A stretch of 64,000 nt of DNA from Apostichopus japonicus (GCF_037975245.1 NC_092572.1:22736489-22800488); one strand, 5' to 3'; positions 50,282 to 63,908 are shown, counted from the stretch's first letter. Program-made: numbers and translations. Notes: a model not told the origin generated them from the letters alone.

Positions 50282-52069
50282 ATGTGGGAAAGATTCCTTT
50301 ATATGTTTCAGATGAAGAAAGACAGTGTTTGATATATTCAACTTCAAGTGCGAAGCTGTAAATAATAGCAGTATGATCTGATACTATAATAGACTAACTT
50401 TTAGTGTAACGATTTGGAAATATCAACCCCTTTATATGATCCAGAGAGTAAAGAGTGTTGAGGCGTGTTTTTGTCATATTGTGGCTGGGTGTTTCATGTA
50501 AAACTGAATTGTTTATGGTTCCTCCAATTTAAATGATGTTACATTGGTTGTATATTACAAAATCAGCTAAACTCAATATGTTGTTTCTGAGGGTATGTTT
50601 TAAAGGGAGTTTGTCGTTCCATCAGTATACTTTAGAAGGTTGAGACGGGACCAGTCGCTTGATTGTGACGATGTATTCATTAAATGACCTACTTTCATGA
50701 ACATACAAATGTTGACTCTGTTTATTCTGGAGGAGGAAGCTCTTTACGAACTCCTGGGTCTTTCGATTTATGTGTTACGAAATTCAACGTGAAAATGTAA
50801 AACTGTTCAAGTTAATTTAATGCGATGATGAATGGATACTGTAAATGCATACTTGTTCTCTCAAATTTGTCATGAAGAATTAATTAACTGGAATTATGTG
50901 ATATAGCCTATCACCTGTTGAATGAATCGAATTACTTAGTTTTGATCATATATCAGTAACTAAATAATGAATAGAATGTACTTCAACTGTAAGACATCGT
51001 GATAGGAAACAATGAACTCAAATTAAGTTCCTTACTACCAAGATTATATCAGAGACTTGAAGACATATGGTGTTCCAACTCACATACAGTGATTCCAACA
51101 AGGTTTAATTTCTTTACTAATCCCTTGTAAATTAAAAGTATTAAAATATTATAAATTAGAAAAAGTTCATTGAAAATGTGGGAAAGATTCCTTTATATGT
51201 TTCAGATGAAGAAAGACAGTATTTGATATATTCAATTTCAAGTGCGAAGCTGTAAATAATAGTAGTATGATCTGATACTATAATAGACTAACTTTTAGTG
51301 TAACGATTTGGAAATATCAACCCCTTTATATGATCCAGAGAGTAAAGAGTGTTGAGGCGTGTTTTTGTCATATTGTGGCTGGGTGTTTCATGTAAAACTG
51401 AATTGTTTATGGTTCCTCCAATTTAAATGATGTTACATTGGTTGTATATTACAAAATCAGCTAAACTCAATATGTTGTTTCTGAGGGTATGTTTTAAAGG
51501 GAGTTTGTCGTTCTATCAGTATACTTTAGAAGGTTGAGACGGGACCAGTCGCTTGATTGTGACGATGTATTCATTAAATGACCTACTTTAATGAACATAC
51601 AAATGTTGACTCTGTTTATTCTGGAGGAGGAAGCTCTTTACGAACTCCTGGGTCTTTCGATTTATGTGTTACGAAATTCAACGTGAAAATGTAAAACTGT
51701 TCAAGTTAATTTAATGCGATGATGAATGGATACTGTAAATGCATACTTGTTCTCTCAAATTTGTCATGAAGAATTAATTAACTGGAATAATGTGATATAG
51801 CCTATCACCTGTTGAATGAATCGAATTGCTTAGTTTTGATCATATATCAGTAACTAAATAATGAATAGAATGTACTTCAACTGTAAGACATCGTGATAGG
51901 AAACAATGAACTCAAATTAAGTTCCTTACTACCAAGATTATATCAGAGACTTGAAGACATATGGTGTTCCAATTCACATACAGTGATTCCAACAAGGTTT
52001 AATTTCTTTACTAATCCCTTGTAAATTAAAAGTATTAAAATATTATAAATTAGAAAAAGTTCATTGAAA
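50282..52069. repeat. 894-bp tandem duplication in intron 1 of copy 3
   Basis: Unit one is 50,282-51,175 and unit two 51,176-52,069. The junction reads AAAATGTGGGAAAG, sharing ATGT between the two fusion points, so short homology probably mediated it. The two units differ at only a few positions. Confidence 0.9.
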
Positions 52070-52511
52070 ATGTATCAATTTAGCTTATATCTTAATAGAT
52101 GGATAAAAAAGTACAAAATATGTAACAACTATGTCACTCTTTGTGAGTACAGATAAAAACGACAAAATAAAGTTACCACCGTTTTCCTACTGTCTTTCTT
52201 TATTATCTTTTATAGTATTATTATTTTATGTTTGAAATGCTTAACATTATTCGAGATTTAAAATTCATAGCAATTCAAGTTATTGGTTCAAAAGTATAAT
52301 TGTGAATTCAAACAATAGAGAAGCTTCCAGATTTCTGATTAAACCTGGAAGTTGAAAATAGGCATTAAACTTATAGAAAACAGTAACTTTTTCCAAAAGT
52401 ATGGTATTAGACAGCTACCTGGTTTATTATACATTTTGTCTAGTTATGGACTATGAAACGCTTAAATATGTTTATTTTCTTTCTTTTTTTCTTTTCTTTT
52501 TCTGAAGCACC

Positions 52512-53740
52512 ATGCAATCTAAAATCGTATATTTCCTTCTGGCACTGTCTGTGCTCGTTGCCGTGGCAGCTGCTTACGAGGAGGAGGATGAGCTGCTCGA
52601 CATGATGGTGGATAATTACATGGTGAAGAGAGGCAAAGGAAAGGGGAAAGGCAAAGGAAAGGGGAAAGGAAAATTGGAATTTGTAGGTAAGTAATGAAAC
52701 CTAGATGAGGGCTAACTTACCAGTCACTTCTGCATCTTTTAAAGTATTTCAACAACAAAAAATGCCACTTTTTTCTATTGAAGGTTGTATTTGCATTCTA
52801 CAAGTACACCTTAAAATAATCAGCTACATGTTTATAATGACTTATTGTAAAAACGAGAATGAAATATTTTTCCATAGCTATAAATTGTCTTCTAAAACAA
52901 TTTTTTCGGAGTTAAAATATAAGTGATGAATAAAAACACTCGATTAAGAATCAATTACATAATCAATATTTCCTCTACCTTTGTTCACATGATAATTCCT
53001 CTGTATTTCATGTCATATTTTAGAATGTCCTGGTAAACCGCATTGCTTCTGCTTACTAAGGCCCGATGGCTCATATCAAGAAGCAGCCTGTGGTTCTCGT
53101 AAGTACAAATGAAATTCATTGGTTGAATCTAAGTGTATTTGTGTACTAAATCGTATTGTGTTTGTCAAATATTTACTTATGCAAATCGGGTAGCATGTCA
53201 AAGTTCAATAAAGTTAATAGTTTCGTTATAGATGTGCCACCGAGGATTCTTCCCAACCATTAATAAGTCTCCGTATGATAACGCTAGTTAGAATAATATT
53301 GGTTATTCATAGTATCATCTGCCAGCTAAAGACTTATTGAATTCGGATCCTTTTTAAATGAAGAAAGATCAAAGGAGTTATATTTGGAGCATGAAGCAGA
53401 ACGTAGTCTGTTACTGGCCATTTATCGACCATTCAACTGTGCAATTATGTTTATAAATGAATCTTGCGATAAGGCCCTATATCTTCTATTTAAACATTGC
53501 TCGTATTCTCAATTAAATATTGCAGCAACAATAGGTTAAAATTTAAAGTTTTAAGATTACATTCTCATCGTCAACCAGCATCGCGATCTTGCAATTAAGG
53601 AAACATAATGTCATGACTCCCTCGAAATGATATCTACTAATTAAAAATCATTAAATAATCCTCCACGTATTTGGCATTTTAATTTCGTTTGACTTTTTTT
53701 TATTTTTACGTTTTCAGTCCTTGGCAACGTTGGACTCTAA
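52512..53740 (+). CDS. Secreted cationic four-cysteine peptide precursor, copy 3
   Basis: Coding exons 52512-52686, 53024-53098 and 53718-53740 (90 aa), with exon 1 near 49,352-49,427. The predicted protein is identical to copy 2: same signal peptide, acidic pro-segment, KR site, seven Gly-Lys pairs with LEFV, and four-cysteine tail with LLRPDGSY. Intron 1 is about 3.1 kb because of the 894-bp duplication; splice signals are unaffected. Poly(A) signals are at 53,981 and 54,006. Identity with copy 2 implies very recent duplication or conversion. Confidence 0.85.
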
Positions 53741-53980
53741 TCCAAAGTATGGAACAGACCTCTCCCTGTTTGACCTTTGACCTGTATCCACCGACGACAG
53801 CCAATTATAGCATCCAGGCTACTGTAACATAATATGTTGATGTTGATTAATCAATATTCAAAGTCAGCATCTTAACTTAGAATGAACTGTGTCTAAACTC
53901 GTGCGGTGATGTCAGTGGATTTCTCAAGACTAAGAAATTGAATTTATATCTCGTTTTAATGTTCTATAAAATGAATTAAA

Positions 53981-54011
53981 AATAAAGAGTTTTTGTTTGC
54001 AGCAAAATAAA
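53981..54011 (+). terminator. Poly(A) signals of copy 3
   Basis: AATAAA at 53,981-53,986 and 54,006-54,011. Confidence 0.6.
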
Positions 54012-56604
54012 GCAGTGTGTTTTTTCTTCTTTCTATACTATTGAAGCGAATTGTGACGTTTTTTGATCAACTACCCATGGTCCCTCTCCTACCATCTTCT
54101 CCCTAACTTGTCTTTATTCATGTCGGATCATGCCATCCTTTATAAAGGATTTATAAAGGAAATGTAATTTCTCAGTTTTAAGAGTGGGTTTCTTCTAATA
54201 AGTTCCAGGCGGTGTTCATTCATTACAAAGAGCTCCTCTTGCGATTGAATTTACTTGCAAACACCGTGATTAGATATGAAGTTCATCCTGTTTAGTCCTG
54301 ATATATCGGATAACTATATTTTGACTGCTGCGACAACTTGAAAGAAAATGGAGTCATATTGGTACTAATCTAACAGAGGGCGCTTCTCTGACTTGTACAT
54401 TAAAGTAGTTCTACTGTAACGAAGCTCTGTCATAACAACACTGTTTGAATCTCATCTCACTCATCTCAAACATTTTAATTGCAATTTCATGTCACGCCTC
54501 AAATCCCTTACAGTAGTATTAACAGTATAGAGATCCGATACCGACCAGATTAACTTTGCATACTGGCAGTACGAGTGCTATCAAACATGATGTGAGAAAA
54601 CAATATAGAGTGTTATCAGTATTAGAAAATGGTCCAAACAGTTCTATCAGTTCGAACAGTAAATTAAGTCAATTGTCCCTCATTCTCGCTATATTCGCCC
54701 TAATCTGGCCTCCATTTTGCTTCGACTATCTTCATCTAATCTGGCCGCCATTTTGCTTCGACTATCTTCATATGGTTGCGTTGCTGATTAATTTAATAAT
54801 TTCTTCCTGGTAGTTTGAACAACACTTTAATTCGGTTATCCCTAATTGTCCCTAATCTGGTGCCCCCTTTGTTCCTATTACTTTTATTGACTTGTTCGTT
54901 GTTTTCATCATATCACAAATACACTCCAAAGTAGAAATATGGACGAAGAATTCTCAGCCAGACTTGTCAATAACACTTCACGTTATGTTATTTAAAGGCT
55001 TGGTGACATACCTTCAAATGTGTTCTATAATTAGACATTTAAAATAAATACATTTTAGCAGCCAAGCGGATATCTAAAAACATGCTTGTATTGGGTGAAA
55101 GATTTTATTTAGAAAGATTTGTTGATTTTCACTAATTAATTTAATAACAAATTAATATTAGAGGTCGAGAAACCACGAACGTAGTATTGACCCTTTGTTC
55201 TATTGTAACATCAAATTAAATAAAAATTAAATTTTCCTTTTCTTACAAGAAGAAAAGATTTGTTCATTTTGAAATTACCTCCATTTCTTTTGTTTCAGGC
55301 CCTTATTATAACATTTGTAAGAAAACAATCCCACCCATCCCTTCCTCTTCCTCATGTCCGCCCAAGTTAATTCAAATATTAAGGAGTACATATTATCTTA
55401 TTCATTTATTTATTTAGCTATTTACATATGCCTACTGTTTCATTAGTGTGCTTAACAATTAAAACCTGATGAACCTGTCCTCATGTTTCTTACCCCCTCC
55501 TCATAAATTCCTGGTTAAAGGGCCTGTGTTTGAGTAGCACATTAATAAGTTTCTTCCTATAATTTGTCCTCATTCTCCATTACCCCCTTCTCCCTTTAAT
55601 CCTAAATGCATGGCAGACCATCAAATGGAGTACTTTCAGTTTCAGGTAATCACAGATGAATAAACATAAAATATCTTACAAACGCGTCATTTCTCTTTTC
55701 TGTTGGAAACGCCCCACCGCATCCCACACCCTATAACCTTCTGTCTTCCTCTCCATCGCTCAACCTTACCACTATACTTTCTTCCGTCGTACCCCCGTCC
55801 CTCATAATATCTATTATTATGTGACCTCCGTAAGTGGTTTGTTAACTACCGTTAGTTAAACAACAGAGAAAGGCCAAGCATCTCTCAATTAGTCACCATA
55901 GACTTAAATGAACTTCATACTCGTTAGATAAGACAAAGCGTGGTTCAGCAAGACTTGAAATATGCAATAACCCATAAAGAGAGAGAACTAAAGTACTCTA
56001 CAAACATAATAGTCTGTTGTATTTATACTGAATGCAATGGAAATACTTGCATTACAAAGAAACACACGATGGCTTGAACATAATAAACAGCAACGCATCC
56101 CACTGAACACTTAATTTCCATAATAAACGAACAGATTCTTTTAAGTTATTACATTACCTCGAAAGTGTGCATTATACAAACGCATAATATTAAAATACGC
56201 CATAATTTACTTCAAACCATCAAGAACCAATCCTAGACTAAGTGACAACTGAGACGACTAATGACAAGTACATTATGCACGGGAATGTGTAAACTGTCTT
56301 ATCAACTCGTTTCAGAAGTTTCAAAATCAAAATATAGCACTTTTTTCCACCAAACTCACTTAAACGACCTAACATAGTTAACACCTTTTTAAGTGTAAAA
56401 TAGGTGTATGTGTGTCATTATTTTACAACAAATTCAGGATCTCAGGAAGTGCTGCAATGGTAGATCATTTGGAATAAAATCCGAATGTCACCTGTTACCG
56501 TACACAGGTCTTCTCTGAGTCGATCACGCCAATACCAGTAAACGACTCTCTCTTGTGGTAAGGTAATGCCGGAAAAGTTGACAATGACTGTGGATGTCTG
56601 AACT

Positions 56605-57215
56605 GTAAACTAAGGGAACCAAGGTGTCTCTACATGTCAGTCCATGTCAGTAATAGTTTCTTTGTACGGGGGGGGGGGGATCCACCATTTTAGTTATGGA
56701 ACTGTAAACTAAGGTAACCTAGCTGTGTCTACATGTCGGTCCATGTAAGTAATAGTTTTTCTGTGGTAGGGGGGGGGGGTATCCACCATCTTAGTTATGG
56801 AACTGTACACTTTAAGGTAACCAAGGTGTCTCTACATGTCAGCCCATGTTAGTATCGGTTACACTGTGGGGGCGTTTAATCATTTTAGGTTTTGAATTGT
56901 ACACTAAGGTAACCAAGCTGTCTCTTCATGTCAGTCCATGTAAGAATTGGTTATTCTCTGGGGCGTATCCAAAAGTTTAGTTATGCAACTGTACACCATA
57001 GTTACAAGTTGTCTCTACATGTCAGTCTGTGTAAATATTGGTTACTCGGGGAGGGGGCGTATGTAAGTATTTGGTTACTCTGTGGGGCGTATCCACCCTT
57101 TTAGTTATGGAACTGTACACGATGGTAACAAAGCTGTCTCTACATGTTAGTCCATGTAAGTATTGGTTACTCTTTGGGTCGTTTCCACCATTTTACTTAT
57201 GCGGAGTGGCAAGGG
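56605..57215. repeat. Intergenic minisatellite of unit 4 with poly-G runs
   Basis: About six copies of the ~100-bp motif, with G-runs of about 10-11 near 56,669-56,679 and 56,768-56,778. It is the longest of the three arrays. Confidence 0.8.
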
Positions 57216-58656
57216 CTATGATGTTATATCGTCCCGAGCAAGTGTCTATTTGCAGTGGGAAATTGTAGAAAACTGCTATTATTTGCAACTATTGAAAACA
57301 ATGTTTCAAAAGTGAACGTGCGGCGGGAGGGCTGTTCCTCCTTGATTTTATTGTGAGTTTCACCCCACCTCAACCTCCCGCAGAGGTTGCGCCCTATGTT
57401 TATCTGTATGTACGTTACCGTACAGATAAAACATAGGGGAGTATATTAGAATACCCTTGCCCATTATTATTCAGTAGGGTGCATCGTGTTCATTCTGAAA
57501 CCTTTATCCGACAAGTCTGCTACATAGTGTATACTGTTTAAAAGAGTACATTCAAACTGGTGCACAGCACACAATGTGCTCTACGTAAGAGTTTATACTC
57601 GATAATGAATTGATTGTTATACTTGAAATGTGTATATTTTGTTTTGTTCTCTTTCAACTGTGGATGAGTTAACAATATATAATAATTTTCAGTTCTCTTT
57701 GCATATTCACCTCCTCAAAGTTACGTTCGATCTTGCTGTGAAAACCTGCATTATTGTTTTGATTTCACTTTCATCGCGATGTAGCCTAACTTTCAATAAC
57801 ATCAAAGGGATTGATGCCCAATCATTGCACTTGTCATAATCAATAAGAACCGCATTTTTACCTCATGCATGATATGTTAAGCCTAACTAAATGTCATGAT
57901 CTACGAAGAACCAAAATACCCCTTAACGCATAGACTCTTGAAGTGCGACCTGATTAATTCACTTTGACTTCAGAGCACAACGTTTATGTATGTTACCGTG
58001 TTGGACGAATCTAACCGTAATAGTAGTTACCGACTTTACGATCTGCGTTATAGTCTTTGCCGACTTTGCAATCCGCTGTCCTCTTATTGCAAGGTCGGTA
58101 AAAGTGACTCCATAGTTTTCCCCCTTTAGGGAAACCAAACAGGAAACATTAGAAATTGATTATTTAATTCCCCGAATGTGAGTTACAGATGGCGAAATGT
58201 CACAATTTTGTTCAATGCATACGTTGCTTAGAAAAAAATGTGGGCGAGATTTAAGTCAACTATGTGTCTGCTATAGACAATGAATACATGAATAGACTTC
58301 AGCGAGATCTTTATTTCTTAGTGATTTTTCTTAATTTATTTCCTTTTATCTTTCCATGCTTAACTTTGGTAAAACAAGAACGGAATCAACTAATCGATTC
58401 TACAGACCAAAATTCTGCTAAGAGTAAACGTTGGAGGAATATACGAATTAATATCGGTCGGGAATAAAAATAGTCAACAGATTGGTCAGTACTTTATACT
58501 TGTTTTTCCATATGTGTGTTCTCTCAAGTATCACGTGTATTTTTTTTTAATATTACAAATTAATCATTTTTACACAAACCTAATGACGCGTTCAACGTGA
58601 AGATTATTGATATATCCGTGGGTTTATGTACTGAGGTAGACACGGTTCATGACGTG

Positions 58657-58760
58657 TGACGTCATTCGCCTTAAAGATAATAAATATATTGCCATCCAGT
58701 AGAAAATACTTAATCAAAAAGTTGTTATAAAAAGCAAGGACAGGCACCATCTTGATAAGT
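58657..58760 (+). promoter_or_regulatory. Promoter of copy 4 with exon 1 deleted
   Basis: TGACGTCA (58,657-58,664) and TATAAAA (58,726-58,732) are kept, but about 75 bp corresponding to exon 1 is missing at 58,754. At the junction the donor GTAAGT of copies 1-3 is ATAAGT. A transcript started here would lack the normal first exon and its splice donor. Confidence 0.75.
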
Positions 58761-61282
58761 ACCAAATTTTGAATATTTTTCAATTCAAATTGTACTCTTA
58801 AAATATACCCTTCGACATTCTGAAGTTGTAGTTTCTGTACTAGCTTATATTGGAAATGTTTCATACATATATATTTATATTTACTTCAAGTTTAAGAAGG
58901 CTCGTCAATTTAAATGTCAAATCTTTTCCATTTACATGAAAAGAAAGAATAACTAATGAGTGAAACTGCAAATTTAAAAGCATCGTACCTTATTTAGGCA
59001 TTAATATATGCTTGTCCTTCTTGGACTAAAGATTTCAAGTGTTGAAAAATGTAAAGGATCTCAAGCGATCGACAGTTTTACCAAACTTGTTGGTAGTTTC
59101 ATTTTCTTTCCGCCTCTGCTTTGATTTCATATATAGCATCAATGTTTTTTAACTTCATTTCGTCTGTTTAATAGTGTACTGCTGTGTGCTTAATTGTGAC
59201 GAAAACTCAGGAGAGTTATAACCAGGTTTACCAGTCGCATTAAAATCAGTTTAATCTACATGTTGTTTGTTAATTAAACACAAATGAGTCAAACTTACAA
59301 CCTAGGCATTTCTTGGACGCTGAAACAAATAGATATATAACCTTTTAGCAGCAATATTGGTTTCCCGTTATTTCAAGAGATTATGCCATAACAACAATGA
59401 ATATGTGTTTAACTTCGTATTGTGGTTCATGGTTACATATCAATGGATACATTTCACGGTCTCATCCTTAATGACAAGTTTATTTGGACATAATATCCAT
59501 AGTCGGCATTGCGAGATTTCATTTTTTTACCAACAATTTTTTATTAAACCGTCAATAATATAGAAATAAACAATTATTTTAACAATCAGAGAAAGAATTT
59601 TTCAGGAAGAATGGGGGCGGGATTATCTTGGACTGCTGTGAGGGCGGTAAAAGTGTGCAAATATAAACCTCTAACGTCATCACGTACAAAGATTTCCAAG
59701 TTAAATGTGATTAATTACTTCAGTTTCACCTATATCCAAAATGAAACGGTAAACTTTTTAAATGATAAAATAAAGTAATTGGTCATTTAGTTACATTAAA
59801 GAGTGCAACTTTGTTTCATACTTATGGAATAGGAAAAGCCAAGAGTTTCGTAATTCTATTTGATATGATCTTTTGTTAAACAACAGAGGAAATAAATAAA
59901 ATTAATGTTACTTTTGTTAACCAACATTACAATATTAAGAGTTTTTACTATCGATGTGGGAAAGATTCGTTGATATGTTTCAGTTGAAGGAAGACAGTGT
60001 TTGATATATTCAACTTCGAGTGCGAAGCTGTAAATAATAGCAGTATGATCTGATACTATAATAGACTAACTTGTGTAACGATTTGGAAATACCAACCCCT
60101 TTATATGATCCATAGAGTAAAGAGTGTTGAGGTGTGTTTTGTGTGATATGGTGGCTGAAGGTTTCATGTAAAACTGAATTGTTTATGGTTCCTCCAATGT
60201 AAATTATGTTACATTGGTTGTATCTTACAAATCAACTCACCTAAATATGTTGTTTATGAGGACTCAAAGCATGTTTTACCTAGGAGTTTGTCGCTCCATC
60301 AGTGTACTTTAGAAAGTTGAGACGGGACCAGTCGTTTGATTGTGACGATGTATCCATTAAATGACCTACTTTTATGAACTTACATATGTTGACTCTGTTC
60401 ATTCGGGAGAAGGAAGCTCTTAACAAAATCCTGGGTCTTTCGATTTATGTGTTACGAAATTCAACGTGAAAATGTTAAACAGTTTAAGTTAATTTAATGG
60501 GATGATGAATAAATAATGTAAAAAGGCATACTTCTTCTCTCAAATAAGTCATGAAGAATTAATTACCTGGAATAATGTGATACATTACATATTGAATGAA
60601 TCGAATTGTTTAGTCTTGATCATATATCAGCAACTAAATATTGAATACAAAGTACTTAAACTGTAGGACAGCGTGATAAGAAACAATGAACTCAATTTAA
60701 CTTCCTTACTACGAAGATTAGATATAAGAGACATATGGTGTTCCAACTCACATGCAGTGATTCCAACGATGTTTATTTCTTTACTCATCACTTGTAAATT
60801 AAAAGTATCAAAATATTGTAAATTAGTAAAAGTTTATAGAAAATGTATAAATTTAGCTTATGTCTTAATAGATGGATAAAAAGGTAGAAAATATGTTATC
60901 TATGTCACTCTTTGTGAGTACAGATAAAAACGACAAAATAAAGTTACCACCGTTTTCCTACTGTCTTTTTTTATAATCTTTTATAGAATTATTATTTTAT
61001 ATTTATAATGCTTAACATTATTCGAAATTTAAAATTCATAGCAATTCAAGTTATTGGTTCAAAAGTATAATTGTGAATTCAAACAATAGAGAAGCTTCCA
61101 GATTTCTGATTAAACCTGGAAGTTGAAAATAGGCATTAAACTTATAGAAAACAGTAACTTTTTCCAAAAGTATGGTATTAGACAGCTACCTGGTTTATTA
61201 TACATTTTGTCTAGTTATGGACTATGAAACGCTTAAATATGTTTATTTTCTTTCTTTTTTTCTTTTCTTTTTCTGAAGCACC

Positions 61283-62363
61283 ATGCAATCTAAAATCGTA
61301 TATTTCCTTCTGGCACTGTCTGTGCTCGTTGCCGTGGCAGCTGCTTACGAGGAGGAGGATGAGCTGCTCGACATGATGGTGGATAATTACATGGTGAAGA
61401 GAGGCAAAGGAAAGGGGAAAGGCAAAGGAAAGGGGAAAGGAAAATTGGAATTTGTAGGTAAGTAATGAAACCTAGATGAGGGCTAACTTACCAGTCACTT
61501 CTGCATCTTTTAAAGTATTTCAACAACAAAAAATGCCACTTTTTTCTATTGAAGGTTGTATTTGCATTCTACAAGTACACCTTAAAATAATCAGCTACAT
61601 GTTTATAATTGATAATTCCTCTGTATTTCATGTCATATTTTAGAATGTCCTGGTAAACCGCATTGATTCTGCTTACAAAGACCCGATGGCTCATATCAAG
61701 AAGCAGCCTGTGGATCTCGTAAGTACAAATGAAATTTTTTGGTTGAATCTAAGTGTATTTGTGTACTAAATCGTATTGTGTTTGTCAAATATTTACTTAT
61801 GCAAATCGGGTAGCATGTCAAAGTTCAATAAAGTTAATAGTTTCGTTATAGATGTGCCACCGAGGGTTCTTCCCAACCATTAATAAGTCTCCGTATGATA
61901 ACGGTAGTTAGAATAATATTGGTTATTCATAGTATCATCTGCCAGCTAAAGACTTATTGAATTCGGATCCTTTTTAAATGAAGAAAGATCAAAGGAGTTA
62001 TATTTGGAGCATGAAGCAGAACGTAGTATGTTACTGGCCATTTATCGACAATTCAACTGTGTATTCATGTTTATAAATGAATCTTGCGATAAGGTCCTAT
62101 CTTCTGTTTAAACATTGCTCGTTTTCTAAATTAAATATTGCAGCAACAATAGGTTAAAATTTAAAGTTTTAAGATTAGATCCTCACCGTCAACCAGCATC
62201 GCGATCTTGCAATTAAGGAAACATGATGTCATGACTCCCTCGAAATGATATCTATAAATTAAAAATCATTAAATAATCCTCCACGTATTTTTCATTTTAA
62301 CTTCGTTTGATTGTTTTTTATTTTTACGTTTTCAGTCCTTGGCAACGTTGGACTCTAATCCAA
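61283..62363 (+). pseudogene. Fourth copy of the peptide precursor gene, disrupted
   Basis: Coding-exon equivalents are 61283-61457, 61644-61718 and about 62336-62358. Exon 2 is identical to copies 2 and 3, so signal peptide, pro-segment, KR and Gly-Lys repeat are intact. In exon 3 the codon for the second cysteine is TGA (61,664-61,666), which would end the product at 65 residues, after CPGKPH, with one cysteine. Intron 2 has a ~150-bp deletion near 61,610. Exon 1 and its donor are also lost (58,754). Exon 3 otherwise shares variants with copy 1 (TTACAA, GGATCT). A Gly-Lys-only product remains conceivable if another promoter is used. A poly(A) signal is kept at 62,675. Confidence 0.8.
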
Positions 62364-62674
62364 AGTATGGAAAAGACCTCTCCCTGTTTAACCTTTGACC
62401 TGTATCCACCGACGACAGCCAATTATATCATCTAGGCTACTACAACATAATATATTGATGTTGATTAATGAATATTCAAAGTCATCATCTTAACTAAGAA
62501 TGAACTGTGAGCCTCACAACCGATAATTGTAGGCCAACATGGTTACCTCTTTTGTTTTTTGAGGTATGTCAATGAACGTTTCTTGTGCGGTGCGGTGCGG
62601 TGATGTCAGTGGATTTCTCAAGACTAAGAAATTGAATTTATATGGCGTTTTAATGTTCTATAATATGAATTAAA

Positions 62675-62680
62675 AATAAA
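62675..62680 (+). terminator. Poly(A) signal retained by copy 4
   Basis: AATAAA in the same context as in copies 1-3. Confidence 0.5.
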
Positions 62681-63908
62681 GAGTTTTCGTTTGCAGCAAA
62701 ATAAAGCAGTGTTTTTTTCTTCTTTCTATACTTTCGAAGCAAATTGTGACGTTCTTGACCAACTACCCATGGTCCCTCTCCTACCATCTTCTCCCTAACT
62801 TGTCTTTATTCATGTCGTATAATGCCATCCTGTAGGATTTATGAAGGAAATGTAATTTCTCAGTTTTAAGGGTGGGTCTCGTCTAATAAGTTCCGGGCGG
62901 TGTTCATTCATTACAAAGAGCTCCTCTTGCGATTGAATTTACTTGCAAACGCCGTGATTAGATATGAAGTTCATCCTGTTTAGTCCTGATATATCGGATA
63001 ACTATATTTTGACTGCTGCGACAACTGGAAAGAAAATGGAGTCATATTGGTACTAATCTAACTGAGGGCGCTTCTCTGACTTGTACATTAAAGTAGTTCT
63101 ACTGTGATGAAGCTCTGTCATAACAAGACTGTCTGAATCTCATCTCACTCATCTCAGACATGTTGATTGTAATTCCATGTCACGCTTCTAAGCCCTTACA
63201 GTAGTATTAACAGTATAGAGATCCGATACCGACCAGATTAACTGTTCATATAAACTGGCAGTACGAGTGCTATCAAATATGATGTGAGAAAGCAATAAAG
63301 AGTGTTATCAGTATAAGAAAATGGTCCCAACAGTTCTATCCTAAATGTTCGAACAGTAAATTTAGTCAATTGTCCCTCATTTTTGCTATACTTGCCCTAA
63401 TCTGTCCTCCATTTTGCCTCGACTATCTTCATCTAATCTGGCCGCCATTTTGCTTCGACTATCTTCATATGGTTACGTTGCTGATTACTATGGGAACGTA
63501 ATTCAATAATTCCTTCCTGGTAGTTTGAATAACACTTTAATTCGGTTATCCCTACTTGTCCCTAATCTGGTGCCCCCTTTGTTCCCATCACTTTTATTGA
63601 CTTGTTCGTTGTTTTCATCATATCACAAATATACTCCAAAGTAGAAATAGGGACGAAGAATTCTCAGCCAGACTTGTCAATAACATTTCACGTATGTTAT
63701 TTAAAGGCTTGGTGACATACCTTCAAATGTGCTCTATAATTAGACATTTAAAATAAATACATTTTAGCAGCCAAGCAGATATCTAAAAACATGCTTGTAT
63801 TGGGTGAAAGATTTTATTTAGAAATATTTGATTTTCACTAACTAATTTAATAATAAATTAATATTAGAGGTCGAGAAACCACGAACGTAGTATTGACCCT
63901 TTGTTCTA

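Larger units (their letters stand above)
45969..55201 (+). repeat. Tandem unit 3 of the secreted-peptide array
   Basis: 9.2 kb, nearly identical to unit 2 over long stretches but lengthened by an 894-bp tandem duplication inside intron 1 (50,282-52,069). It shares unit 2's indels, so units 2 and 3 are the most recent pair. Confidence 0.85.
55202..63908 (+). repeat. Tandem unit 4 of the secreted-peptide array
   Basis: 8.7 kb. It is a mosaic: the 5' intergenic part (about 55,200-58,700) is very close to units 2 and 3, intron 1 carries both the 340-bp segment shared with unit 1 and the one shared with units 2 and 3 and is otherwise diverged, and the stretch around exon 2 (about 61,020-61,600) is again nearly identical to units 2 and 3. 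The 3' part resembles unit 1. Near 62,584 there is a GCGGT triplication. Confidence 0.8.
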
